Assembly: GCA_045837725.1 (NCBI GenBank)
Contig: JBEWZL010000152.1
Coordinates: 496,001-560,000, forward strand
DNA: 64,000 nucleotides
Source of the DNA: Vermamoeba vermiformis
Lineage: Eukaryota; Tubulinea; Echinamoebida
Direction of reading: 5' to 3'
Shown piece by piece: positions 12,228 through 22,692 of the stretch; the first letter of the stretch is position 1, and every line of letters begins with the position of its first letter. A program made the translations under genes and the position numbers. The notes beneath the pieces are model-generated. The model made no database searches and was not told the DNA's origin. It was given only the letters and a program-made list of their open reading frames with translations.

Positions 12228-12478
12228 GGTTGTGTTTGGTCGGTTAAATATTTGAATGCAGCCAGTCACAACCGATGATATTTACAATAGTTCTTAAATA
12301 TAATACAATGGCTATCAATAAACGGTGTAAAAACAAATGACTTTTGGTTTGGGACCAACAATTTCACCGCTTTTTACTTCTAGCTTTTTGACAGCGGAGA
12401 TTGCAGGCAGATTATTTCAGGTACACTAAGCGGATCTGGTCATAATCGGTGTTGTAAATATACTTAATAGTATTTATT

Positions 12479-13453
12479 TCAATCGTCGTTGGTTTCACTG
12501 CTGTCCACGGGCTCCTCTTGATCCTCTCGCGGTACATTGTAATCGAATCCCTCGTGCGTGATGTCAGCAATGAATGGAGAACACTTCTCTATGAACTCGC
12601 GCACATCGAGACCTAATTTAACATCCTTTTCACCTCCTCCAAGCCAAATAAAGCCAGGAGACAGATCCAAGATGCGTTTTGAAAGAACGATCGGAACTTT
12701 TTCAGTCATGCCGAGCGGCGAGACACCATTGTGCAAATAGCCAGTCAATCGGTCGTTGTCGCTCGATTTAGCGAGATTGAAATGATAATTCTTTTTGGGG
12801 ATTGTTTTGTTGGTCACTTCGCGCAAGTAAGTGAACAGTTTGTGGCTCATTAATCTAGGAGGTAAATACAGTTAGATCGTCGACTATATGATTTTAATAT
12901 ATTAGCCGGGACTACCTCGTGGTATATTGAATGATGACGCAGTAGAATCGACTGTTCTTTGGATCCGAGCAGTCATTGCGCGTGCACATCGTGTTCTCCA
13001 ATATAATGCTCTTGCACAAGTGATGCACTGAAGGGGCTCCCAATAGCATTCTATAACAATATAAGCATCATATGAAATATTAATAGGAAACTTACCTTCT
13101 TTCATGCAAACTGAGCGTATAATAGTGTTCAGGCACTCGCTTCATTTTGGATCTGCGTGAATAATGGAGTTAATTATTTTAAAATTTCTAATATTATTTA
13201 AGTATCAATATATATGCATAATGTGTCCAATACTAGTATTGTGTTAATTAAAAATAATGTTTAAGATCTGACACGCATACTTGGCGAGTCCCAATTCTTG
13301 CGCAGCTTTAACCACACGCTGTTCATTCTCAGTGTACACGACGGGTAACATTGCCGTCACTTTTTTGTGGGCTTGTTCGGCTTCAGCTTGCAACTGCTCT
13401 AATCTCTCTTCAAGCTTCTTCAATCGCTCTTCTAATTGTGCATCACTCGCCAT
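12479..13453 (-). CDS. YbaK/PrdX-type aminoacyl-tRNA deacylase domain protein
   Basis: The YbaK/ProRS-associated (INS superfamily) domain hydrolyses mischarged aminoacyl-tRNA. The four exons join in phase. Exon 1 codes a charged coiled coil (EERLKKLEERLEQLQAEAEQ), then the chain runs RVPEHYYTLSLHER, VHHLCKSIILENTMC, RFYCVIIQYTTRLMSHKL and the core block GVSPLGMTEKVPIVLSKRIL / GFIWLGGGEKDVKLGLDVREF. The family's catalytic Lys is matched by HHLCKS. An acidic tail follows. The N-terminal coiled coil may position the domain on a synthetase complex (inference). The start Met at 13451-13453 is followed by a continuous exon. The gene is divergent from the aldolase gene, with 132 bases between the starts. 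Confidence 0.8.
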
Positions 13454-13585
13454 TGTAAATTATACAAAGTAAATACTAAGATATTAATGCTAAGTAGTTG
13501 AGGTGCTCTTTTTGAAAGGAGATGAACAAATTGTTTTCCTGCTTCGCTTTTATGAACACCACAACTCAGAAAATAATTAATTAAA
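13454..13585. promoter_or_regulatory. Shared divergent promoter, YbaK / aldolase
   Basis: These 132 bases separate two divergent start codons. The region is A+T-rich and no factor site was recognised. Confidence 0.5.
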
Positions 13586-15066
13586 ATGCAATCAATATCG
13601 AGGCGTATATTTAAATCTGTTGGTGCCTTCTGTAAATCAAAACAGACGAGATCTTATTCAAAACCGCCCATTAAATCCAGTTCAGGCTTGAGCGGCGTAT
13701 TTGCGCCAATTCCGACATGCTTTGATAAGAGAGGAGACCTGGCAATTAAAGATTTTAAATACAATATATCTAGGTACTATTTAAATCAAATATTTAAAAA
13801 ATATCACTCTGCACGGCATAAATTGCTCTAATCTTGATATTCATTGTATTAATTATAAATAATTTAATGCAGATTTAATAAAACGAAGTTGGATGGCCTC
13901 GTAATCATGGGCAGTAATGGAGAATTTCCATATTTGTCAATGAACGAGAAGAAAGAATTGTTGAAGGCAGCAAAGGTGATTAAACCCTCGTTATATATAC
14001 CACTATATACATATTCATGTGGCAATAGGAAGCAACGGAATCAAAGATGTTAATCGCCGGAACTGGATCAACGAATTTCCGCGAGACTTTAGAACTCAAT
14101 CAATATGCAAAGGAGCTCGGTTATGACGCAGTGATGGTTATTACACCATATTATTTCCTGTCTAAGGTATATTCTAGATATTGCTATTGTCTCAAGATTG
14201 TTTTGATTAAACATTTCATCAGATGAATGATGCCACACTCGAGGCCTATTATTCAAAGCTAGCCGATGCAGTCGATATTCCACTCATTCTATACAACATG
14301 CCGAGTTACTCGGGTATTAATATGTCAGTATCAGTAGTCTCGAAGCTATCCACACACAAGAACATTTTTGGGATCAAAGACACATCCAATTCAATCAATC
14401 AGACCTTCAATTATCACCTCGAAACTAAAGGCAATGGGTTCGACGTACTTGCTGGTAATTATTCATTGAATATTCGTCGCAAATAGGTGACTTATCGGTG
14501 ATTTTAGGCTCTGGCACGTTCTTTTTGCATGGTTTAATGCTGGGCTGTACTGGAGGTAAATTTGCTTCAAATTTACTTAATACTCGTTCAATATTCGCTA
14601 TTGTGTCCGAACATTGGTTCACTATTCAATAGCCCATTGATAATTTCGGCACTGCAAAACTAACTTTAAGTCTGAAACTCAGAACCTAAAAATAACTTTA
14701 CTCTGTAACAGGCGTACTGGCACTAGCGAATATAGTGCCTAATACTTGTCGTGAACTATATGAGATGAGTTACGGCGCCGAACATCACCGCGCAGTTGAG
14801 CTGCAGAATTATGTGACACCACTGAACGAAGCAATTACTTCTAAATATGGCATACCTGGCATGAAATACGTGATGAATCAGCTCGGATTTGAATGTGGCG
14901 AGGCAAGGTGAGCGCTGAGACAGCTCTAGTCGGTTAATTTCCTTATTAATCTCCATTCAATCTCGTCAGATTTCCAATGCCTGCACTGAACGACAAAGAA
15001 AAGGCTGCGCTGAATCAAATGATAGACAAGTACGCAGATATACTGGCATGGACTAAGAAGGTGTAG
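13586..15066 (+). CDS. Mitochondrial DHDPS-family aldolase (HOGA1-like 4-hydroxy-2-oxoglutarate aldolase)
   Basis: This Schiff-base class I aldolase of the DapA/NAL family probably cleaves 4-hydroxy-2-oxoglutarate to pyruvate and glyoxylate in hydroxyproline breakdown. It starts with a presequence-like, basic N-terminus (MQSISRRIFKSVGAFCKSKQ). The TIM-barrel motifs are present: GVFAPIPTCFD, GLVIMGSNGEFPYLS (the family GxxGE), a YDAVMVITPYYF strand, the catalytic Tyr in ILYNMPSYSG and the Schiff-base Lys in FGIKDTSNS. The remaining exons (AGDLSVILGSGTF, GVLALANIVPNTCRELY, FPMPALNDKEKAAL) join in phase across introns. About 330 residues. A DHDPS reaction for lysine synthesis is less likely given the mitochondrial leader. 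Confidence 0.85.
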
Positions 15067-15621
15067 AGAGATATACGTTGAGTTACAACGATGATTCATT
15101 CAGTACAGATCTAACGGAGAATTTTTTTCTCAATTTTGACGCTTTGCACTTGTGGCCGATAGATTTGAGAGAATTCTCGCAGTACTGTCTTGACAACACA
15201 AGCCAATGATTACACTCAATTGCCAATATGTGCATAAAGAAATCAATTTAACAGCAGCGATTTGTGTGTTGGCAATGGAATTGAATCGATGTCAGATCCC
15301 GTTACAATTCTTTGTGCTAATAACGCTGCTATTAAAGGACTCATTCGTAGTGGTATCTACGAGTGTTCTAAGTGCACTTTGCCATAAATTTATTGTAGAA
15401 AACCGTCGGGAACAAAGGTGAGATCTCGCGTATTTTTTCAGAGGAAACAAAATTACCGAAGCTGAAGGAGATATTTCGTAGATAATAGCCATTAGAACGC
15501 ACAAAGTTGACCCTTCATCGACTGTCATAAATCTGCTACAACTTTTTGTTCATTATTTTTTTTATTCCAAACGGATCAACGCCAACACAACCCAACCGCG
15601 GCAGCATTTTATATTTATGCA
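15067..15621. other. Intergenic, aldolase to SUFU-like gene
   Basis: No gene was recognised in these 555 bases. Short open frames on both strands (15206-15421 +, 15292-15528 -) lack domain features and splice partners. The last 60 bases include a C-rich run and a TATATTTATG box just before the next start, which may be promoter sequence. Confidence 0.5.
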
Positions 15622-17862
15622 ATGTCCAAATCAGATCTGCTTAAAACGCGGCTTTTAGCACGCCAACAATTAGTGCCTCAGCTGGAATGTTCAGTATATC
15701 ATGTAAGTCTATTAATTGTTTTGATAATTTTTAAAAATCAAGAAAATTGCAATTACATCCAATTTTGACAATTTGTTCTCGAATAAATTGAGCTCAATAT
15801 TATGGACCGTGTATCGCTTCATGGAACAGACGTTTATTAATGGACTGTTGTCGGATCTCGTGTCATACTTGACAACTGACTTACATTCACTTTAAAACAG
15901 CATATGTTTCATATAATAGGTCGCGAATTATTCCCAGTATGGACCTATGTTACAAATGGCATGCACCAATTCCACCAAAAAGAGATCATCTTCGTATTGA
16001 AATGTTTGCCTGAAGAGCGAACAGAAGACTTCCCTTCAGCACCGTTATCCCTATTTAAAATTATATTTGACTTCGCTAAGCAAGGCATAGTCGTAGATGA
16101 AGGTATATACAGCGACCCTTGCGTTGATGTATTCGAAAAATTTTCCTTCTGCAATGTTATTAACGGATCCCCCGTTACGGAATTTTAGGCGACACGACCG
16201 AGTTTGGTCCTTCAGGATTTTTAGGAAGAGTAGATTTTAAAGGCGTATCATACGTCAAACCAGAGTTTGCCTCGTTGCCAGGTACGGATCTACTTTTTGT
16301 AGCATTTCTATTGAAGTTTTAACCAAGAATCGCTTGATTTCGAGCTTTATTTCACCGAGTTGATCTGCAAATATTGCTCGATTAGTCCATGTTTATGTGC
16401 GAACTCTTATTGCTTTTTCACTGTGATTTCATCACCGAATTCTGTTAGAAATTTCTATTAAAAGATTATAACGGAGATTGCAGCAAGCTTCGGCTACTGT
16501 CATGCCTAATACTATATTGTAATAGCATTATATAGCGCTGGAGGTTTTTAATTATTCTCCTTGGGTTGATCCATCGTACTAACATTTGATTTAAACAGAC
16601 GAAATACCGCAAGACAAAGACTACTTGGTCGTTGTTACATTGATGCCTAAAGAATTTGAAATAAGCAAAAAACACGGAATTACAAGGTACACATGTTGTG
16701 TTGTAATCTTTGACACTTTACTAGGTGGACGTTGAGTCAACACGTGCTGCGATAAAATCGCAATGCAAAAGCAATCTTATTGACGTCATTTATTGTGCAG
16801 AATATTAGCAATGATGGGCATGCAAACACGCTATTATCCCTTCCCGCTCTGGACTGACCGACAGCGCGTCAGTGTGGTGCCTGAAGATTTGATGCTTACA
16901 ACAGATCCCATCTCAGAGGTAAGTCGTTTATAGCTTTGAAGAATTGTTCCGTACTTATACTAGCCGCACAGTCCCCGCACATGATGCTCTGTGAAGGCGG
17001 TGCTCATCTCGAGCGCAGCAAGAACATGATTTTTATGAAGCTCGCCAAGGCCCTGACCACTAAACTGCGCAACGAACTCGCCAAGATCCCCGATGACGTG
17101 GCAGTGGTGTGCTGTCTCGGCTTTGACCCATTCAGCGACTGTCACCTCGTCTGGCAGCCTAATTCAGGTATGTCCAGTACCACGTCATACTGTCCCACTG
17201 ACACGTGTCTAGATGCATTGCAAGCGATCAGTCGGCCAGGCAGCAAAGGTGAGCGAATGGGCTCGTCGTTTATTGCCTTCATCCCACAACAGAAAGAAGA
17301 TTACGGCATGTTGCACGAGGATGGATTTTTGATTATGTTAACGAACGAGTCCTGGGCGCTGCTGCGCAAGTGCTTTATCACGGGCAGCAAAGCTGTCATG
17401 TTGTCTGACACCGAGGACGGCATGAATTTTGAATTGAGCTTTTACGAGAAGTTAGTGCCCGCACTGCCCGGCAATCAACAATCATTTGCCAACGAATTCG
17501 AGCAACAAGGCAAGGACAGAAACGTCGCTATTAAGTTCATCACTGCGGACCACCTGCTGATTCAACGAGTGTCCGTGCAAGACATGGCTAATTACACGAA
17601 GAGCGTAACAGCACGCGTGAAGGAATATTTGGCCGCCAACAAGCCATTGTTTTCAATGCTCAAAGAACTGTATTTGTTATTCGAAGTCGTCCCTGGTGCC
17701 AAGCTTGATATGCGCATTGTAGGCAACCCCGTCACGCGCATCGATTCAGCACTTGAAGATCAGATCGTGGCTGTTGTTAATCAACTGCCGGTCGTTGAAG
17801 TGCAATACGGTCCAGTCGATTTTCAAATCACTTTTCCGATTGAATCTTATTATCCTGCGTAA
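15622..17862 (+). CDS. SUFU-like (suppressor of fused) domain protein
   Basis: Exons from 15622 join in phase through 17862 and give about 480 residues, the length of animal SUFU. The N-terminal half follows the SUFU domain pattern: a W-x-Y-V/I-T-x-G block (VWTYVTNGMHQ), E-I-x-F-x-L-K (EIIFVLKCLPEE), a P-L-x-L helix (LSLFKIIFDFAKQG), then YLVVVTLMPKEFEISKKHG and a final strand RYYPFPLWTDRQR. The C-terminal part (HMMLCEGGAHLERSKN onward) is not recognised. In animals SUFU restrains Gli factors; bacterial SUFU-domain proteins sit in immunity loci. I cannot assign a pathway here. An in-frame, stop-free intron (17168-17212) carries a GACACGTGTC palindrome. The call rests on pattern matching by eye and should be treated as tentative. 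Confidence 0.45.
17200..17209. repeat. GACACGTGTC palindrome, SUFU-like gene intron 17168-17212
   Basis: This copy ends three bases before the exon junction. The last bases of the palindrome run into TAG, the acceptor. Confidence 0.9.
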
Positions 17863-18262
17863 TAAAATTATCGAAAAGAACTTCAAAACTACTACGCGAG
17901 GTCTATTGTCCAAAAATAACTATAAAATTATAATTTCACTTAACGTACAAACTGCTGGCACCCTGATCCGTACACACAAAATGCGAATCGCTTTGTGATT
18001 TTGAAGGGAAAATTTCGTAAAGGTAGCCCCTTTGCCTCCAGGCTTCATATTTAGTTCTTATTCACGAATGAGTACAACTGAATTCAGGAAATAGATTGCC
18101 TCCCGGCCATTGAAGCGCCAGGGAGGAAATTTTTTCATCAATTTTTGTTCGAGAGCGCCTGTTCATTTCTGAAGACAATTTTGCTAAAGCAACACGTATT
18201 AGCCAATATTGTCTCGTTAACAAGTCGACTATATATCATATTATTAACCGAACACGTACACA
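17863..18262. promoter_or_regulatory. Upstream region of MIOX with GCCTCC boxes
   Basis: This 400-base spacer has no gene. It contains TTTGCCTCCAGG (about 18031), ATTGCCTCCCGG (about 18095) and the reverse-complement form GGGAGGAA (18121). The same TTGCCTCC core occurs twice upstream of the NmrA-like gene at 31.7 kb. These may be binding sites shared by the two metabolic genes (inference). Confidence 0.35.
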
Positions 18263-19590
18263 ATGAGCGCCACTGTTCATCCAGTTCAGGTACAACACGA
18301 TCGGTTTTTTCTGAATTGCCATAAACTCACTAAATATCATTCCATAGGACTACCCTTTCCACAACCAAGGTCTTCGCGACGAGTCTAAGACCATTGATCA
18401 GTTCCGCAATTACGAAACCAGTGCACGCGACGAGATCGTCCGTCAAACTTACCGCTTGCACCACGTTAACCAGACCTACGACTACGTGCAAGAAAGAAAG
18501 CAAAAGTATCTCCAATTTAAGATTGCTAAGTTGACTGTCTGGCAAGCAATTGAGAAACTCGGTAAGATGTAAATCCTCTTCCGGAAAGAAATTTTCAAAC
18601 CGGCCAAGTCTCGCTTCTCGTGCATTTAAGAATGAATTGATATCTAATTAATTGAGTGCCCTATCTCTTTTAGCGAAATACTCTACGCGCAATTATACAC
18701 ATTTAATTAATATATTTTCCTGTTTCAGATACGCTCGTGGACGAGTCCGACCCTGACACTGACTTGCCTCAAATTATGCACGCTTTGCAAACTGCAGAGG
18801 TAGGCATTATTTATTCATTAAATTGTGTCCTATTCAGCATTGCAAATTTCAGGCAGCTTTCTGCCGACAGATTCAAAACAAAAAATATATATTAATAATT
18901 AGTTCATAATATTTTGGGTTTAGTATTAAGGTGTATCACACGTCTTACAAAGTGAACGAAGTACTTTGAAATGTGATTCAATCTTTCATGAAAATTTTTT
19001 TAGCTCGATCTAGTACTTAGCAATTCATTAAACAGAGTCTGCGCGAGATGTATCCCGAATATGACTGGCTTCATTTGGTTGGTTTGATTCACGATCTCGG
19101 CAAGGTGCTCGCTCTCCCTGAGTGGGGTTCTGAGCCTCAATGGGCTGTTGTTGGTGACACTTTCCCCGTTGGTCTCGCGTACTCAGACACCATCGTGCAC
19201 AACCAATTCTTGAAGGAGAACGAGGACTACATGAACCCTAAATACAACACCAAGTACGGCGTGTACTCACCCAACTGCGGTCTCGACAATGTGCACTTCA
19301 CTTGGGGTCACGACGAGTACATGTACCAAGTCTGCTTGAAGAACAAATGCAAGATCCCTCCTCAAGGTCTCGCTTGCATTCGTTATCACAGCTGCTACCC
19401 TTGGCACAACGGCGGTGCTTACCGTCACATTATGGACGAGAGCGATGAAGAGAAGTTGGTTTGGGTGCTCAAGTTCAACAAGGCCGATCTGTACAGCAAG
19501 AACGCTCAAACCCCCGACGTTGAGAAATTGAAGCCTTACTACCAAGGTTTGATTGAGAAGTACTTCCCTAATCCCACCCTCGAGTGGTAA
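18263..19590 (+). CDS. MIOX: myo-Inositol oxygenase
   Basis: MIOX is a cytosolic mixed-valent di-iron oxygenase that cleaves myo-inositol to D-glucuronate, the first step of inositol catabolism. The exons give MSATVHPVQ, then the family block RNYETSARDEIVRQTYRLHHVNQTYD, a loop DESDPDTDLPQIMHALQTAE, and a long last exon (19021-19590). The HD-fold iron ligands are visible: HxxGLIHDLGK, HFTWGHDEYMYQV, HSCYPWHNGGAYRH and the Asp in NKADLYSK. The family end YYQGLIEKYFPNPTLEW is present. About 290 residues, the normal size. Codon use is strongly biased toward C/G-ending codons, suggesting high expression. The GCCTCC boxes upstream may be regulatory. Confidence 0.97.
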
Positions 19591-19732
19591 TTTGTTTTTA
19601 TAATTGTTAGAATTTTTTATAATGTGAATACTTCGTGTGGCGGATCTCTGAATTTTTGAGGTCGCTAATCGGCTTGTATAAATAAATTTGCGATGTGCTC
19701 ACAAGATCTTGTTTGCCCTAGGGCTTCTTCAG

Positions 19733-19776
19733 TTCTCGAAGTGCATTCTAGAAGCTAAGAATTGTTTCGAATATTC
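19733..19776. promoter_or_regulatory. Cluster of heat-shock-element-like units
   Basis: Three inverted TTCnnGAA / GAAnnTTC units lie within 44 bases: TTCTCGAA (19733-19740), TTCTAGAA (19746-19753) and GAATATTC (19769-19776). The last ATG-proximal unit is about 110 bases before the start of the stress A/B-barrel gene. Heat-shock factor trimers bind arrays of alternating nGAAn. Spacing between units is not the strict 5-base step throughout, so the call is tentative. Confidence 0.5.
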
Positions 19777-19885
19777 TCATTGCTTCCTTTACTCACTTCC
19801 CCGCGGCCATTGACACGGACAAAAACGGTGACATGCCTTCGTTTGATTTATTATCACTAATCTATCAACGTAGAACTACACAATT

Positions 19886-20309
19886 ATGTCAGCTAAGCAA
19901 GTTATTCACATGGTTTGGTTCAAGACCAAGGCCGAAGCCTCCAAAGAAGCTATGAGCCACTTATTTGCTGGATTTGAAACTTTGAAAAAGATTCCGGGCG
20001 TACTTTCCGTTGATTTTGGTACGCATATTATTGATACAAAATATTGTTATTTTTTGGCGAGTTAACGAGACTCCGAAAAATATTTAATTTTATTTTTTCG
20101 ATCTTGATCTAACGGGTATTGTATGAAAAGGCAACAACTTCACCGAAAGATCACGAGGATTCAACGTTGGCTTGTACGTGTTGTTGAAGGACAAGGAAGC
20201 ATTGAATGTTTACAAGGACCACGAGCTGCACATCAAATTCATGAATGATTACTTGGCTCCTGTGAAGGAAGACGTTGTTGCTTTGGATTTTGAATCTAGC
20301 TCCCACTAG
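19886..20309 (+). CDS. Stress-responsive A/B-barrel (Dabb) domain protein
   Basis: This small protein of about 100 residues is one Dabb domain. The start MSAKQVIHMVWFKTKAEASKEAM matches the family VxHVVLFKxKxxxs; the helix FAGFETLKKIPGVLSVDFG and the second half RGFNVGLYVLLKDKEALNVYKDHELHIKFM complete the ferredoxin-like fold. In plants (SP1/HS1) such dimers are stress-stable or antimicrobial. Enzymatic roles exist in other family members, so function is open. Two exons are joined in phase at a GTACGC donor. The upstream HSE-like cluster fits stress induction, inferred only. Confidence 0.88.
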
Positions 20310-20526
20310 AGACGCAGTTAGTCATAAATAAAACGCGATCCGTGTTTCCGGATCATTCTGGAAGCCGCTACAACTGTTGTGCACTGCAATTTAATATCCA
20401 CATTGCTACTGACAAATAATAATATCAAATCATGGGTTTCCTTCAAAAGCGGTTGCCTGAAAGTACCTAGGAAAAAGCTTGTTCTTAAGCGTCAGAAAAA
20501 AAGCTTCATTTTATTACAATCTCAAA

Positions 20527-22488
20527 ATGGCTACTAGGCATCTTGTATTCTGCTTTGGTATTGCTATTATAGTTAACCTCTTGTTGCCTGCCGAGGCAGC
20601 ATACTGCGTTCCGGTAAGCAATTTAAGCTGGAAGGATCTTAGCTCAGTTATAAGATTTTAGTTTATCGCTAAATTTTCGATTTTATTATCGTCAATACGT
20701 TAAAAGAAACACAGCTAATGACAATTATGACCTAGCATTCAACAACACCAAAGAGAAATACAAATCCGATCTGGCGAGCGCCACCCAAGCTTTTAAGCAC
20801 AACAAAGAACGGCAAGGTAATTTCAACAGTGCTGATATTTATTTTAGTGCTTAAATCAACGGTCCCTCGGTGATATCCGTCGATCCATCTTTATCTCATT
20901 TGACCTTCCAATTGTTCATTTACCGAAATCAAGTTTCATAAGCTACTCTATGGGCAATTTACTATCGATTATAATTGATTAAATCGTTAAATATAGCTCT
21001 ATTCCATCGGACCCGATAACGCCAAGATCTTGCACGTGTGGGGCTCTGCCTATGAAATGGGCTATGCTCATGGAACTCTTTTGAAGGTATAGCTCAATGA
21101 AAATTTCATTTTGACCAGTGCACAATTAGTTATTACGGTTAAAGGATCCTAAATCTGTCTCCATTGTAGGAACAACTCCACACCTTCTTAGACGACTTGT
21201 GGGTATATTTGGACGAGAAAGTAGCGCCTAAGGTCATGCCTTACCTACCACCTTGGCTCGCGTACATCGTTGCTGACTTGGGCTTGCAAGCAGCTTTGGA
21301 GACCTATTATTACATCACCAAGCCTTACACCGGTGATTATTACTACCAAGAACTGCAAGGCATTGCTGACGGTACGTAGCTCTAGAGTGCTTGCTCGAAA
21401 TTAAGTCTAACACATCACAGCTTCGGGCGTGGCATTCAGCCGCATCATGCAGATCCAATTGCTCGGTGAAATCACCAAGGGTCGCTGCTCGATGTTCGGT
21501 GCGTGGGGTGACTCCGTGCCGAGTGGTCTGTTGCAACTCCGCGCCCTCGATTGGGACGTGGAAGGTCCGTACAAAGATCACGCCTTGATTGTCGTCTATC
21601 ACGCCGACAATGTCAACAACAACCCCAACTCATTCATCAACGTTGGCTTTGTGGGTTGGGTCGGCTCTATTTCTGGTAGGTCTAAACACAGCTGCCTTTA
21701 CTACCGTGCATTTCTGACTACTTTTCTTAGGCATGTCCTCGAGCCAAACAGCCATCTCTGAGATTGGTGTTAGCTACCCTGATGATACTTTTGGCGACGA
21801 AGACCCGTTTGGCACTCCGTTCGTGGTAAGTCGTGTGGCGCTTACTCGCCTCGTTCTCGTGGCCTAATAAGTTCAGTTCTTGTTGCGTGACATCTTGCAA
21901 TTCGACCTCTCACTTGACGACGCCCTCAATCGCATGATGAATGCTCAGCGCACTGTGCGACTGATCCTCGGTGTTGGTGACGGCAAGGTAGTACAAACAG
22001 TTGCTATTCCACCAAGTACTAAACACTAGTGATTCAGATCGAGAGTTTCCGCTCCGTACAATACTCGCACTCCGTTATGCGCATTATGGACGACAAGAAC
22101 ATGTTGCCCTACAATACTACTTGGCACCCGCGCATTAAAGACATTGTGTACTACGGCATGGATTGGATGTGCCCTGGCTACAACAAAGTACTGTCCGAAC
22201 AAATCCAAAAGTTCTACGGCAACATTACGGCAGAGAACACGATCAGCGACATCTTGCCCATTGTACAGACTGGTGACTTGCACGCTGCGATTTACGACCT
22301 CGTGAATATGCGATTCTGGGTTGCTTTTGCTGCTCCTTCATTCTCCTCGGATCCAAACGTAAGTTTATACCTAAGTGCCGCGTTTGATATAGTAGATTTT
22401 AACAGCATTGTATATTTAGAAAATGGCTTACAATCGCCAATATATTGCGTTGGATGCCGAAAAACTATTTAACGAGCCCAAACCTTAA
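20527..22488 (+). CDS. Secreted C45-like acyltransferase / acid-ceramidase-like protein (dcd1A family)
   Basis: A signal peptide is obvious (RHLVFCFGIAIIVNLLLPAEA). The mature chain follows the family pattern: LYSIGPDNAKILHVWGSAYEMGYAHGTLL, a long alpha segment, then KGRCSMFGAWGDSVPSG with a candidate nucleophile Cys at the start of a C45 (Ntn-hydrolase) core, and LLQLRALDWDVEGPYKDH. Later blocks include VGFVGWVGSISGMSSSQ, FLLRDILQFDLSLDDALNRM and the end AYNRQYIALDAEKLFNEPKP, which I recovered from an exon after the intron at about 22360. Ntn-hydrolases of this group act as acyltransferases or amidases, and the Dictyostelium relatives are annotated as acid-ceramidase-like. Probable lysosomal or secreted lipid amidase of about 530 residues; the substrate is not determinable from sequence. 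Confidence 0.8.
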
Positions 22489-22692
22489 ACGAGGTAATCA
22501 GCCACTTGTTTATTAGTAGTAAATGGTATTGGCAAATGGCACGCCTACTTTAGTTAATGTATTTGAAAGATCGCCACGGATCCAACTGAAATCTGTTAGA
22601 AATTTGGAACGATTTATTCGACCGAGCTCAGTTTGCCTTATTTGCAATCGATACGACTCTAAACACCATATGTGATTTAATACTTACTTACA

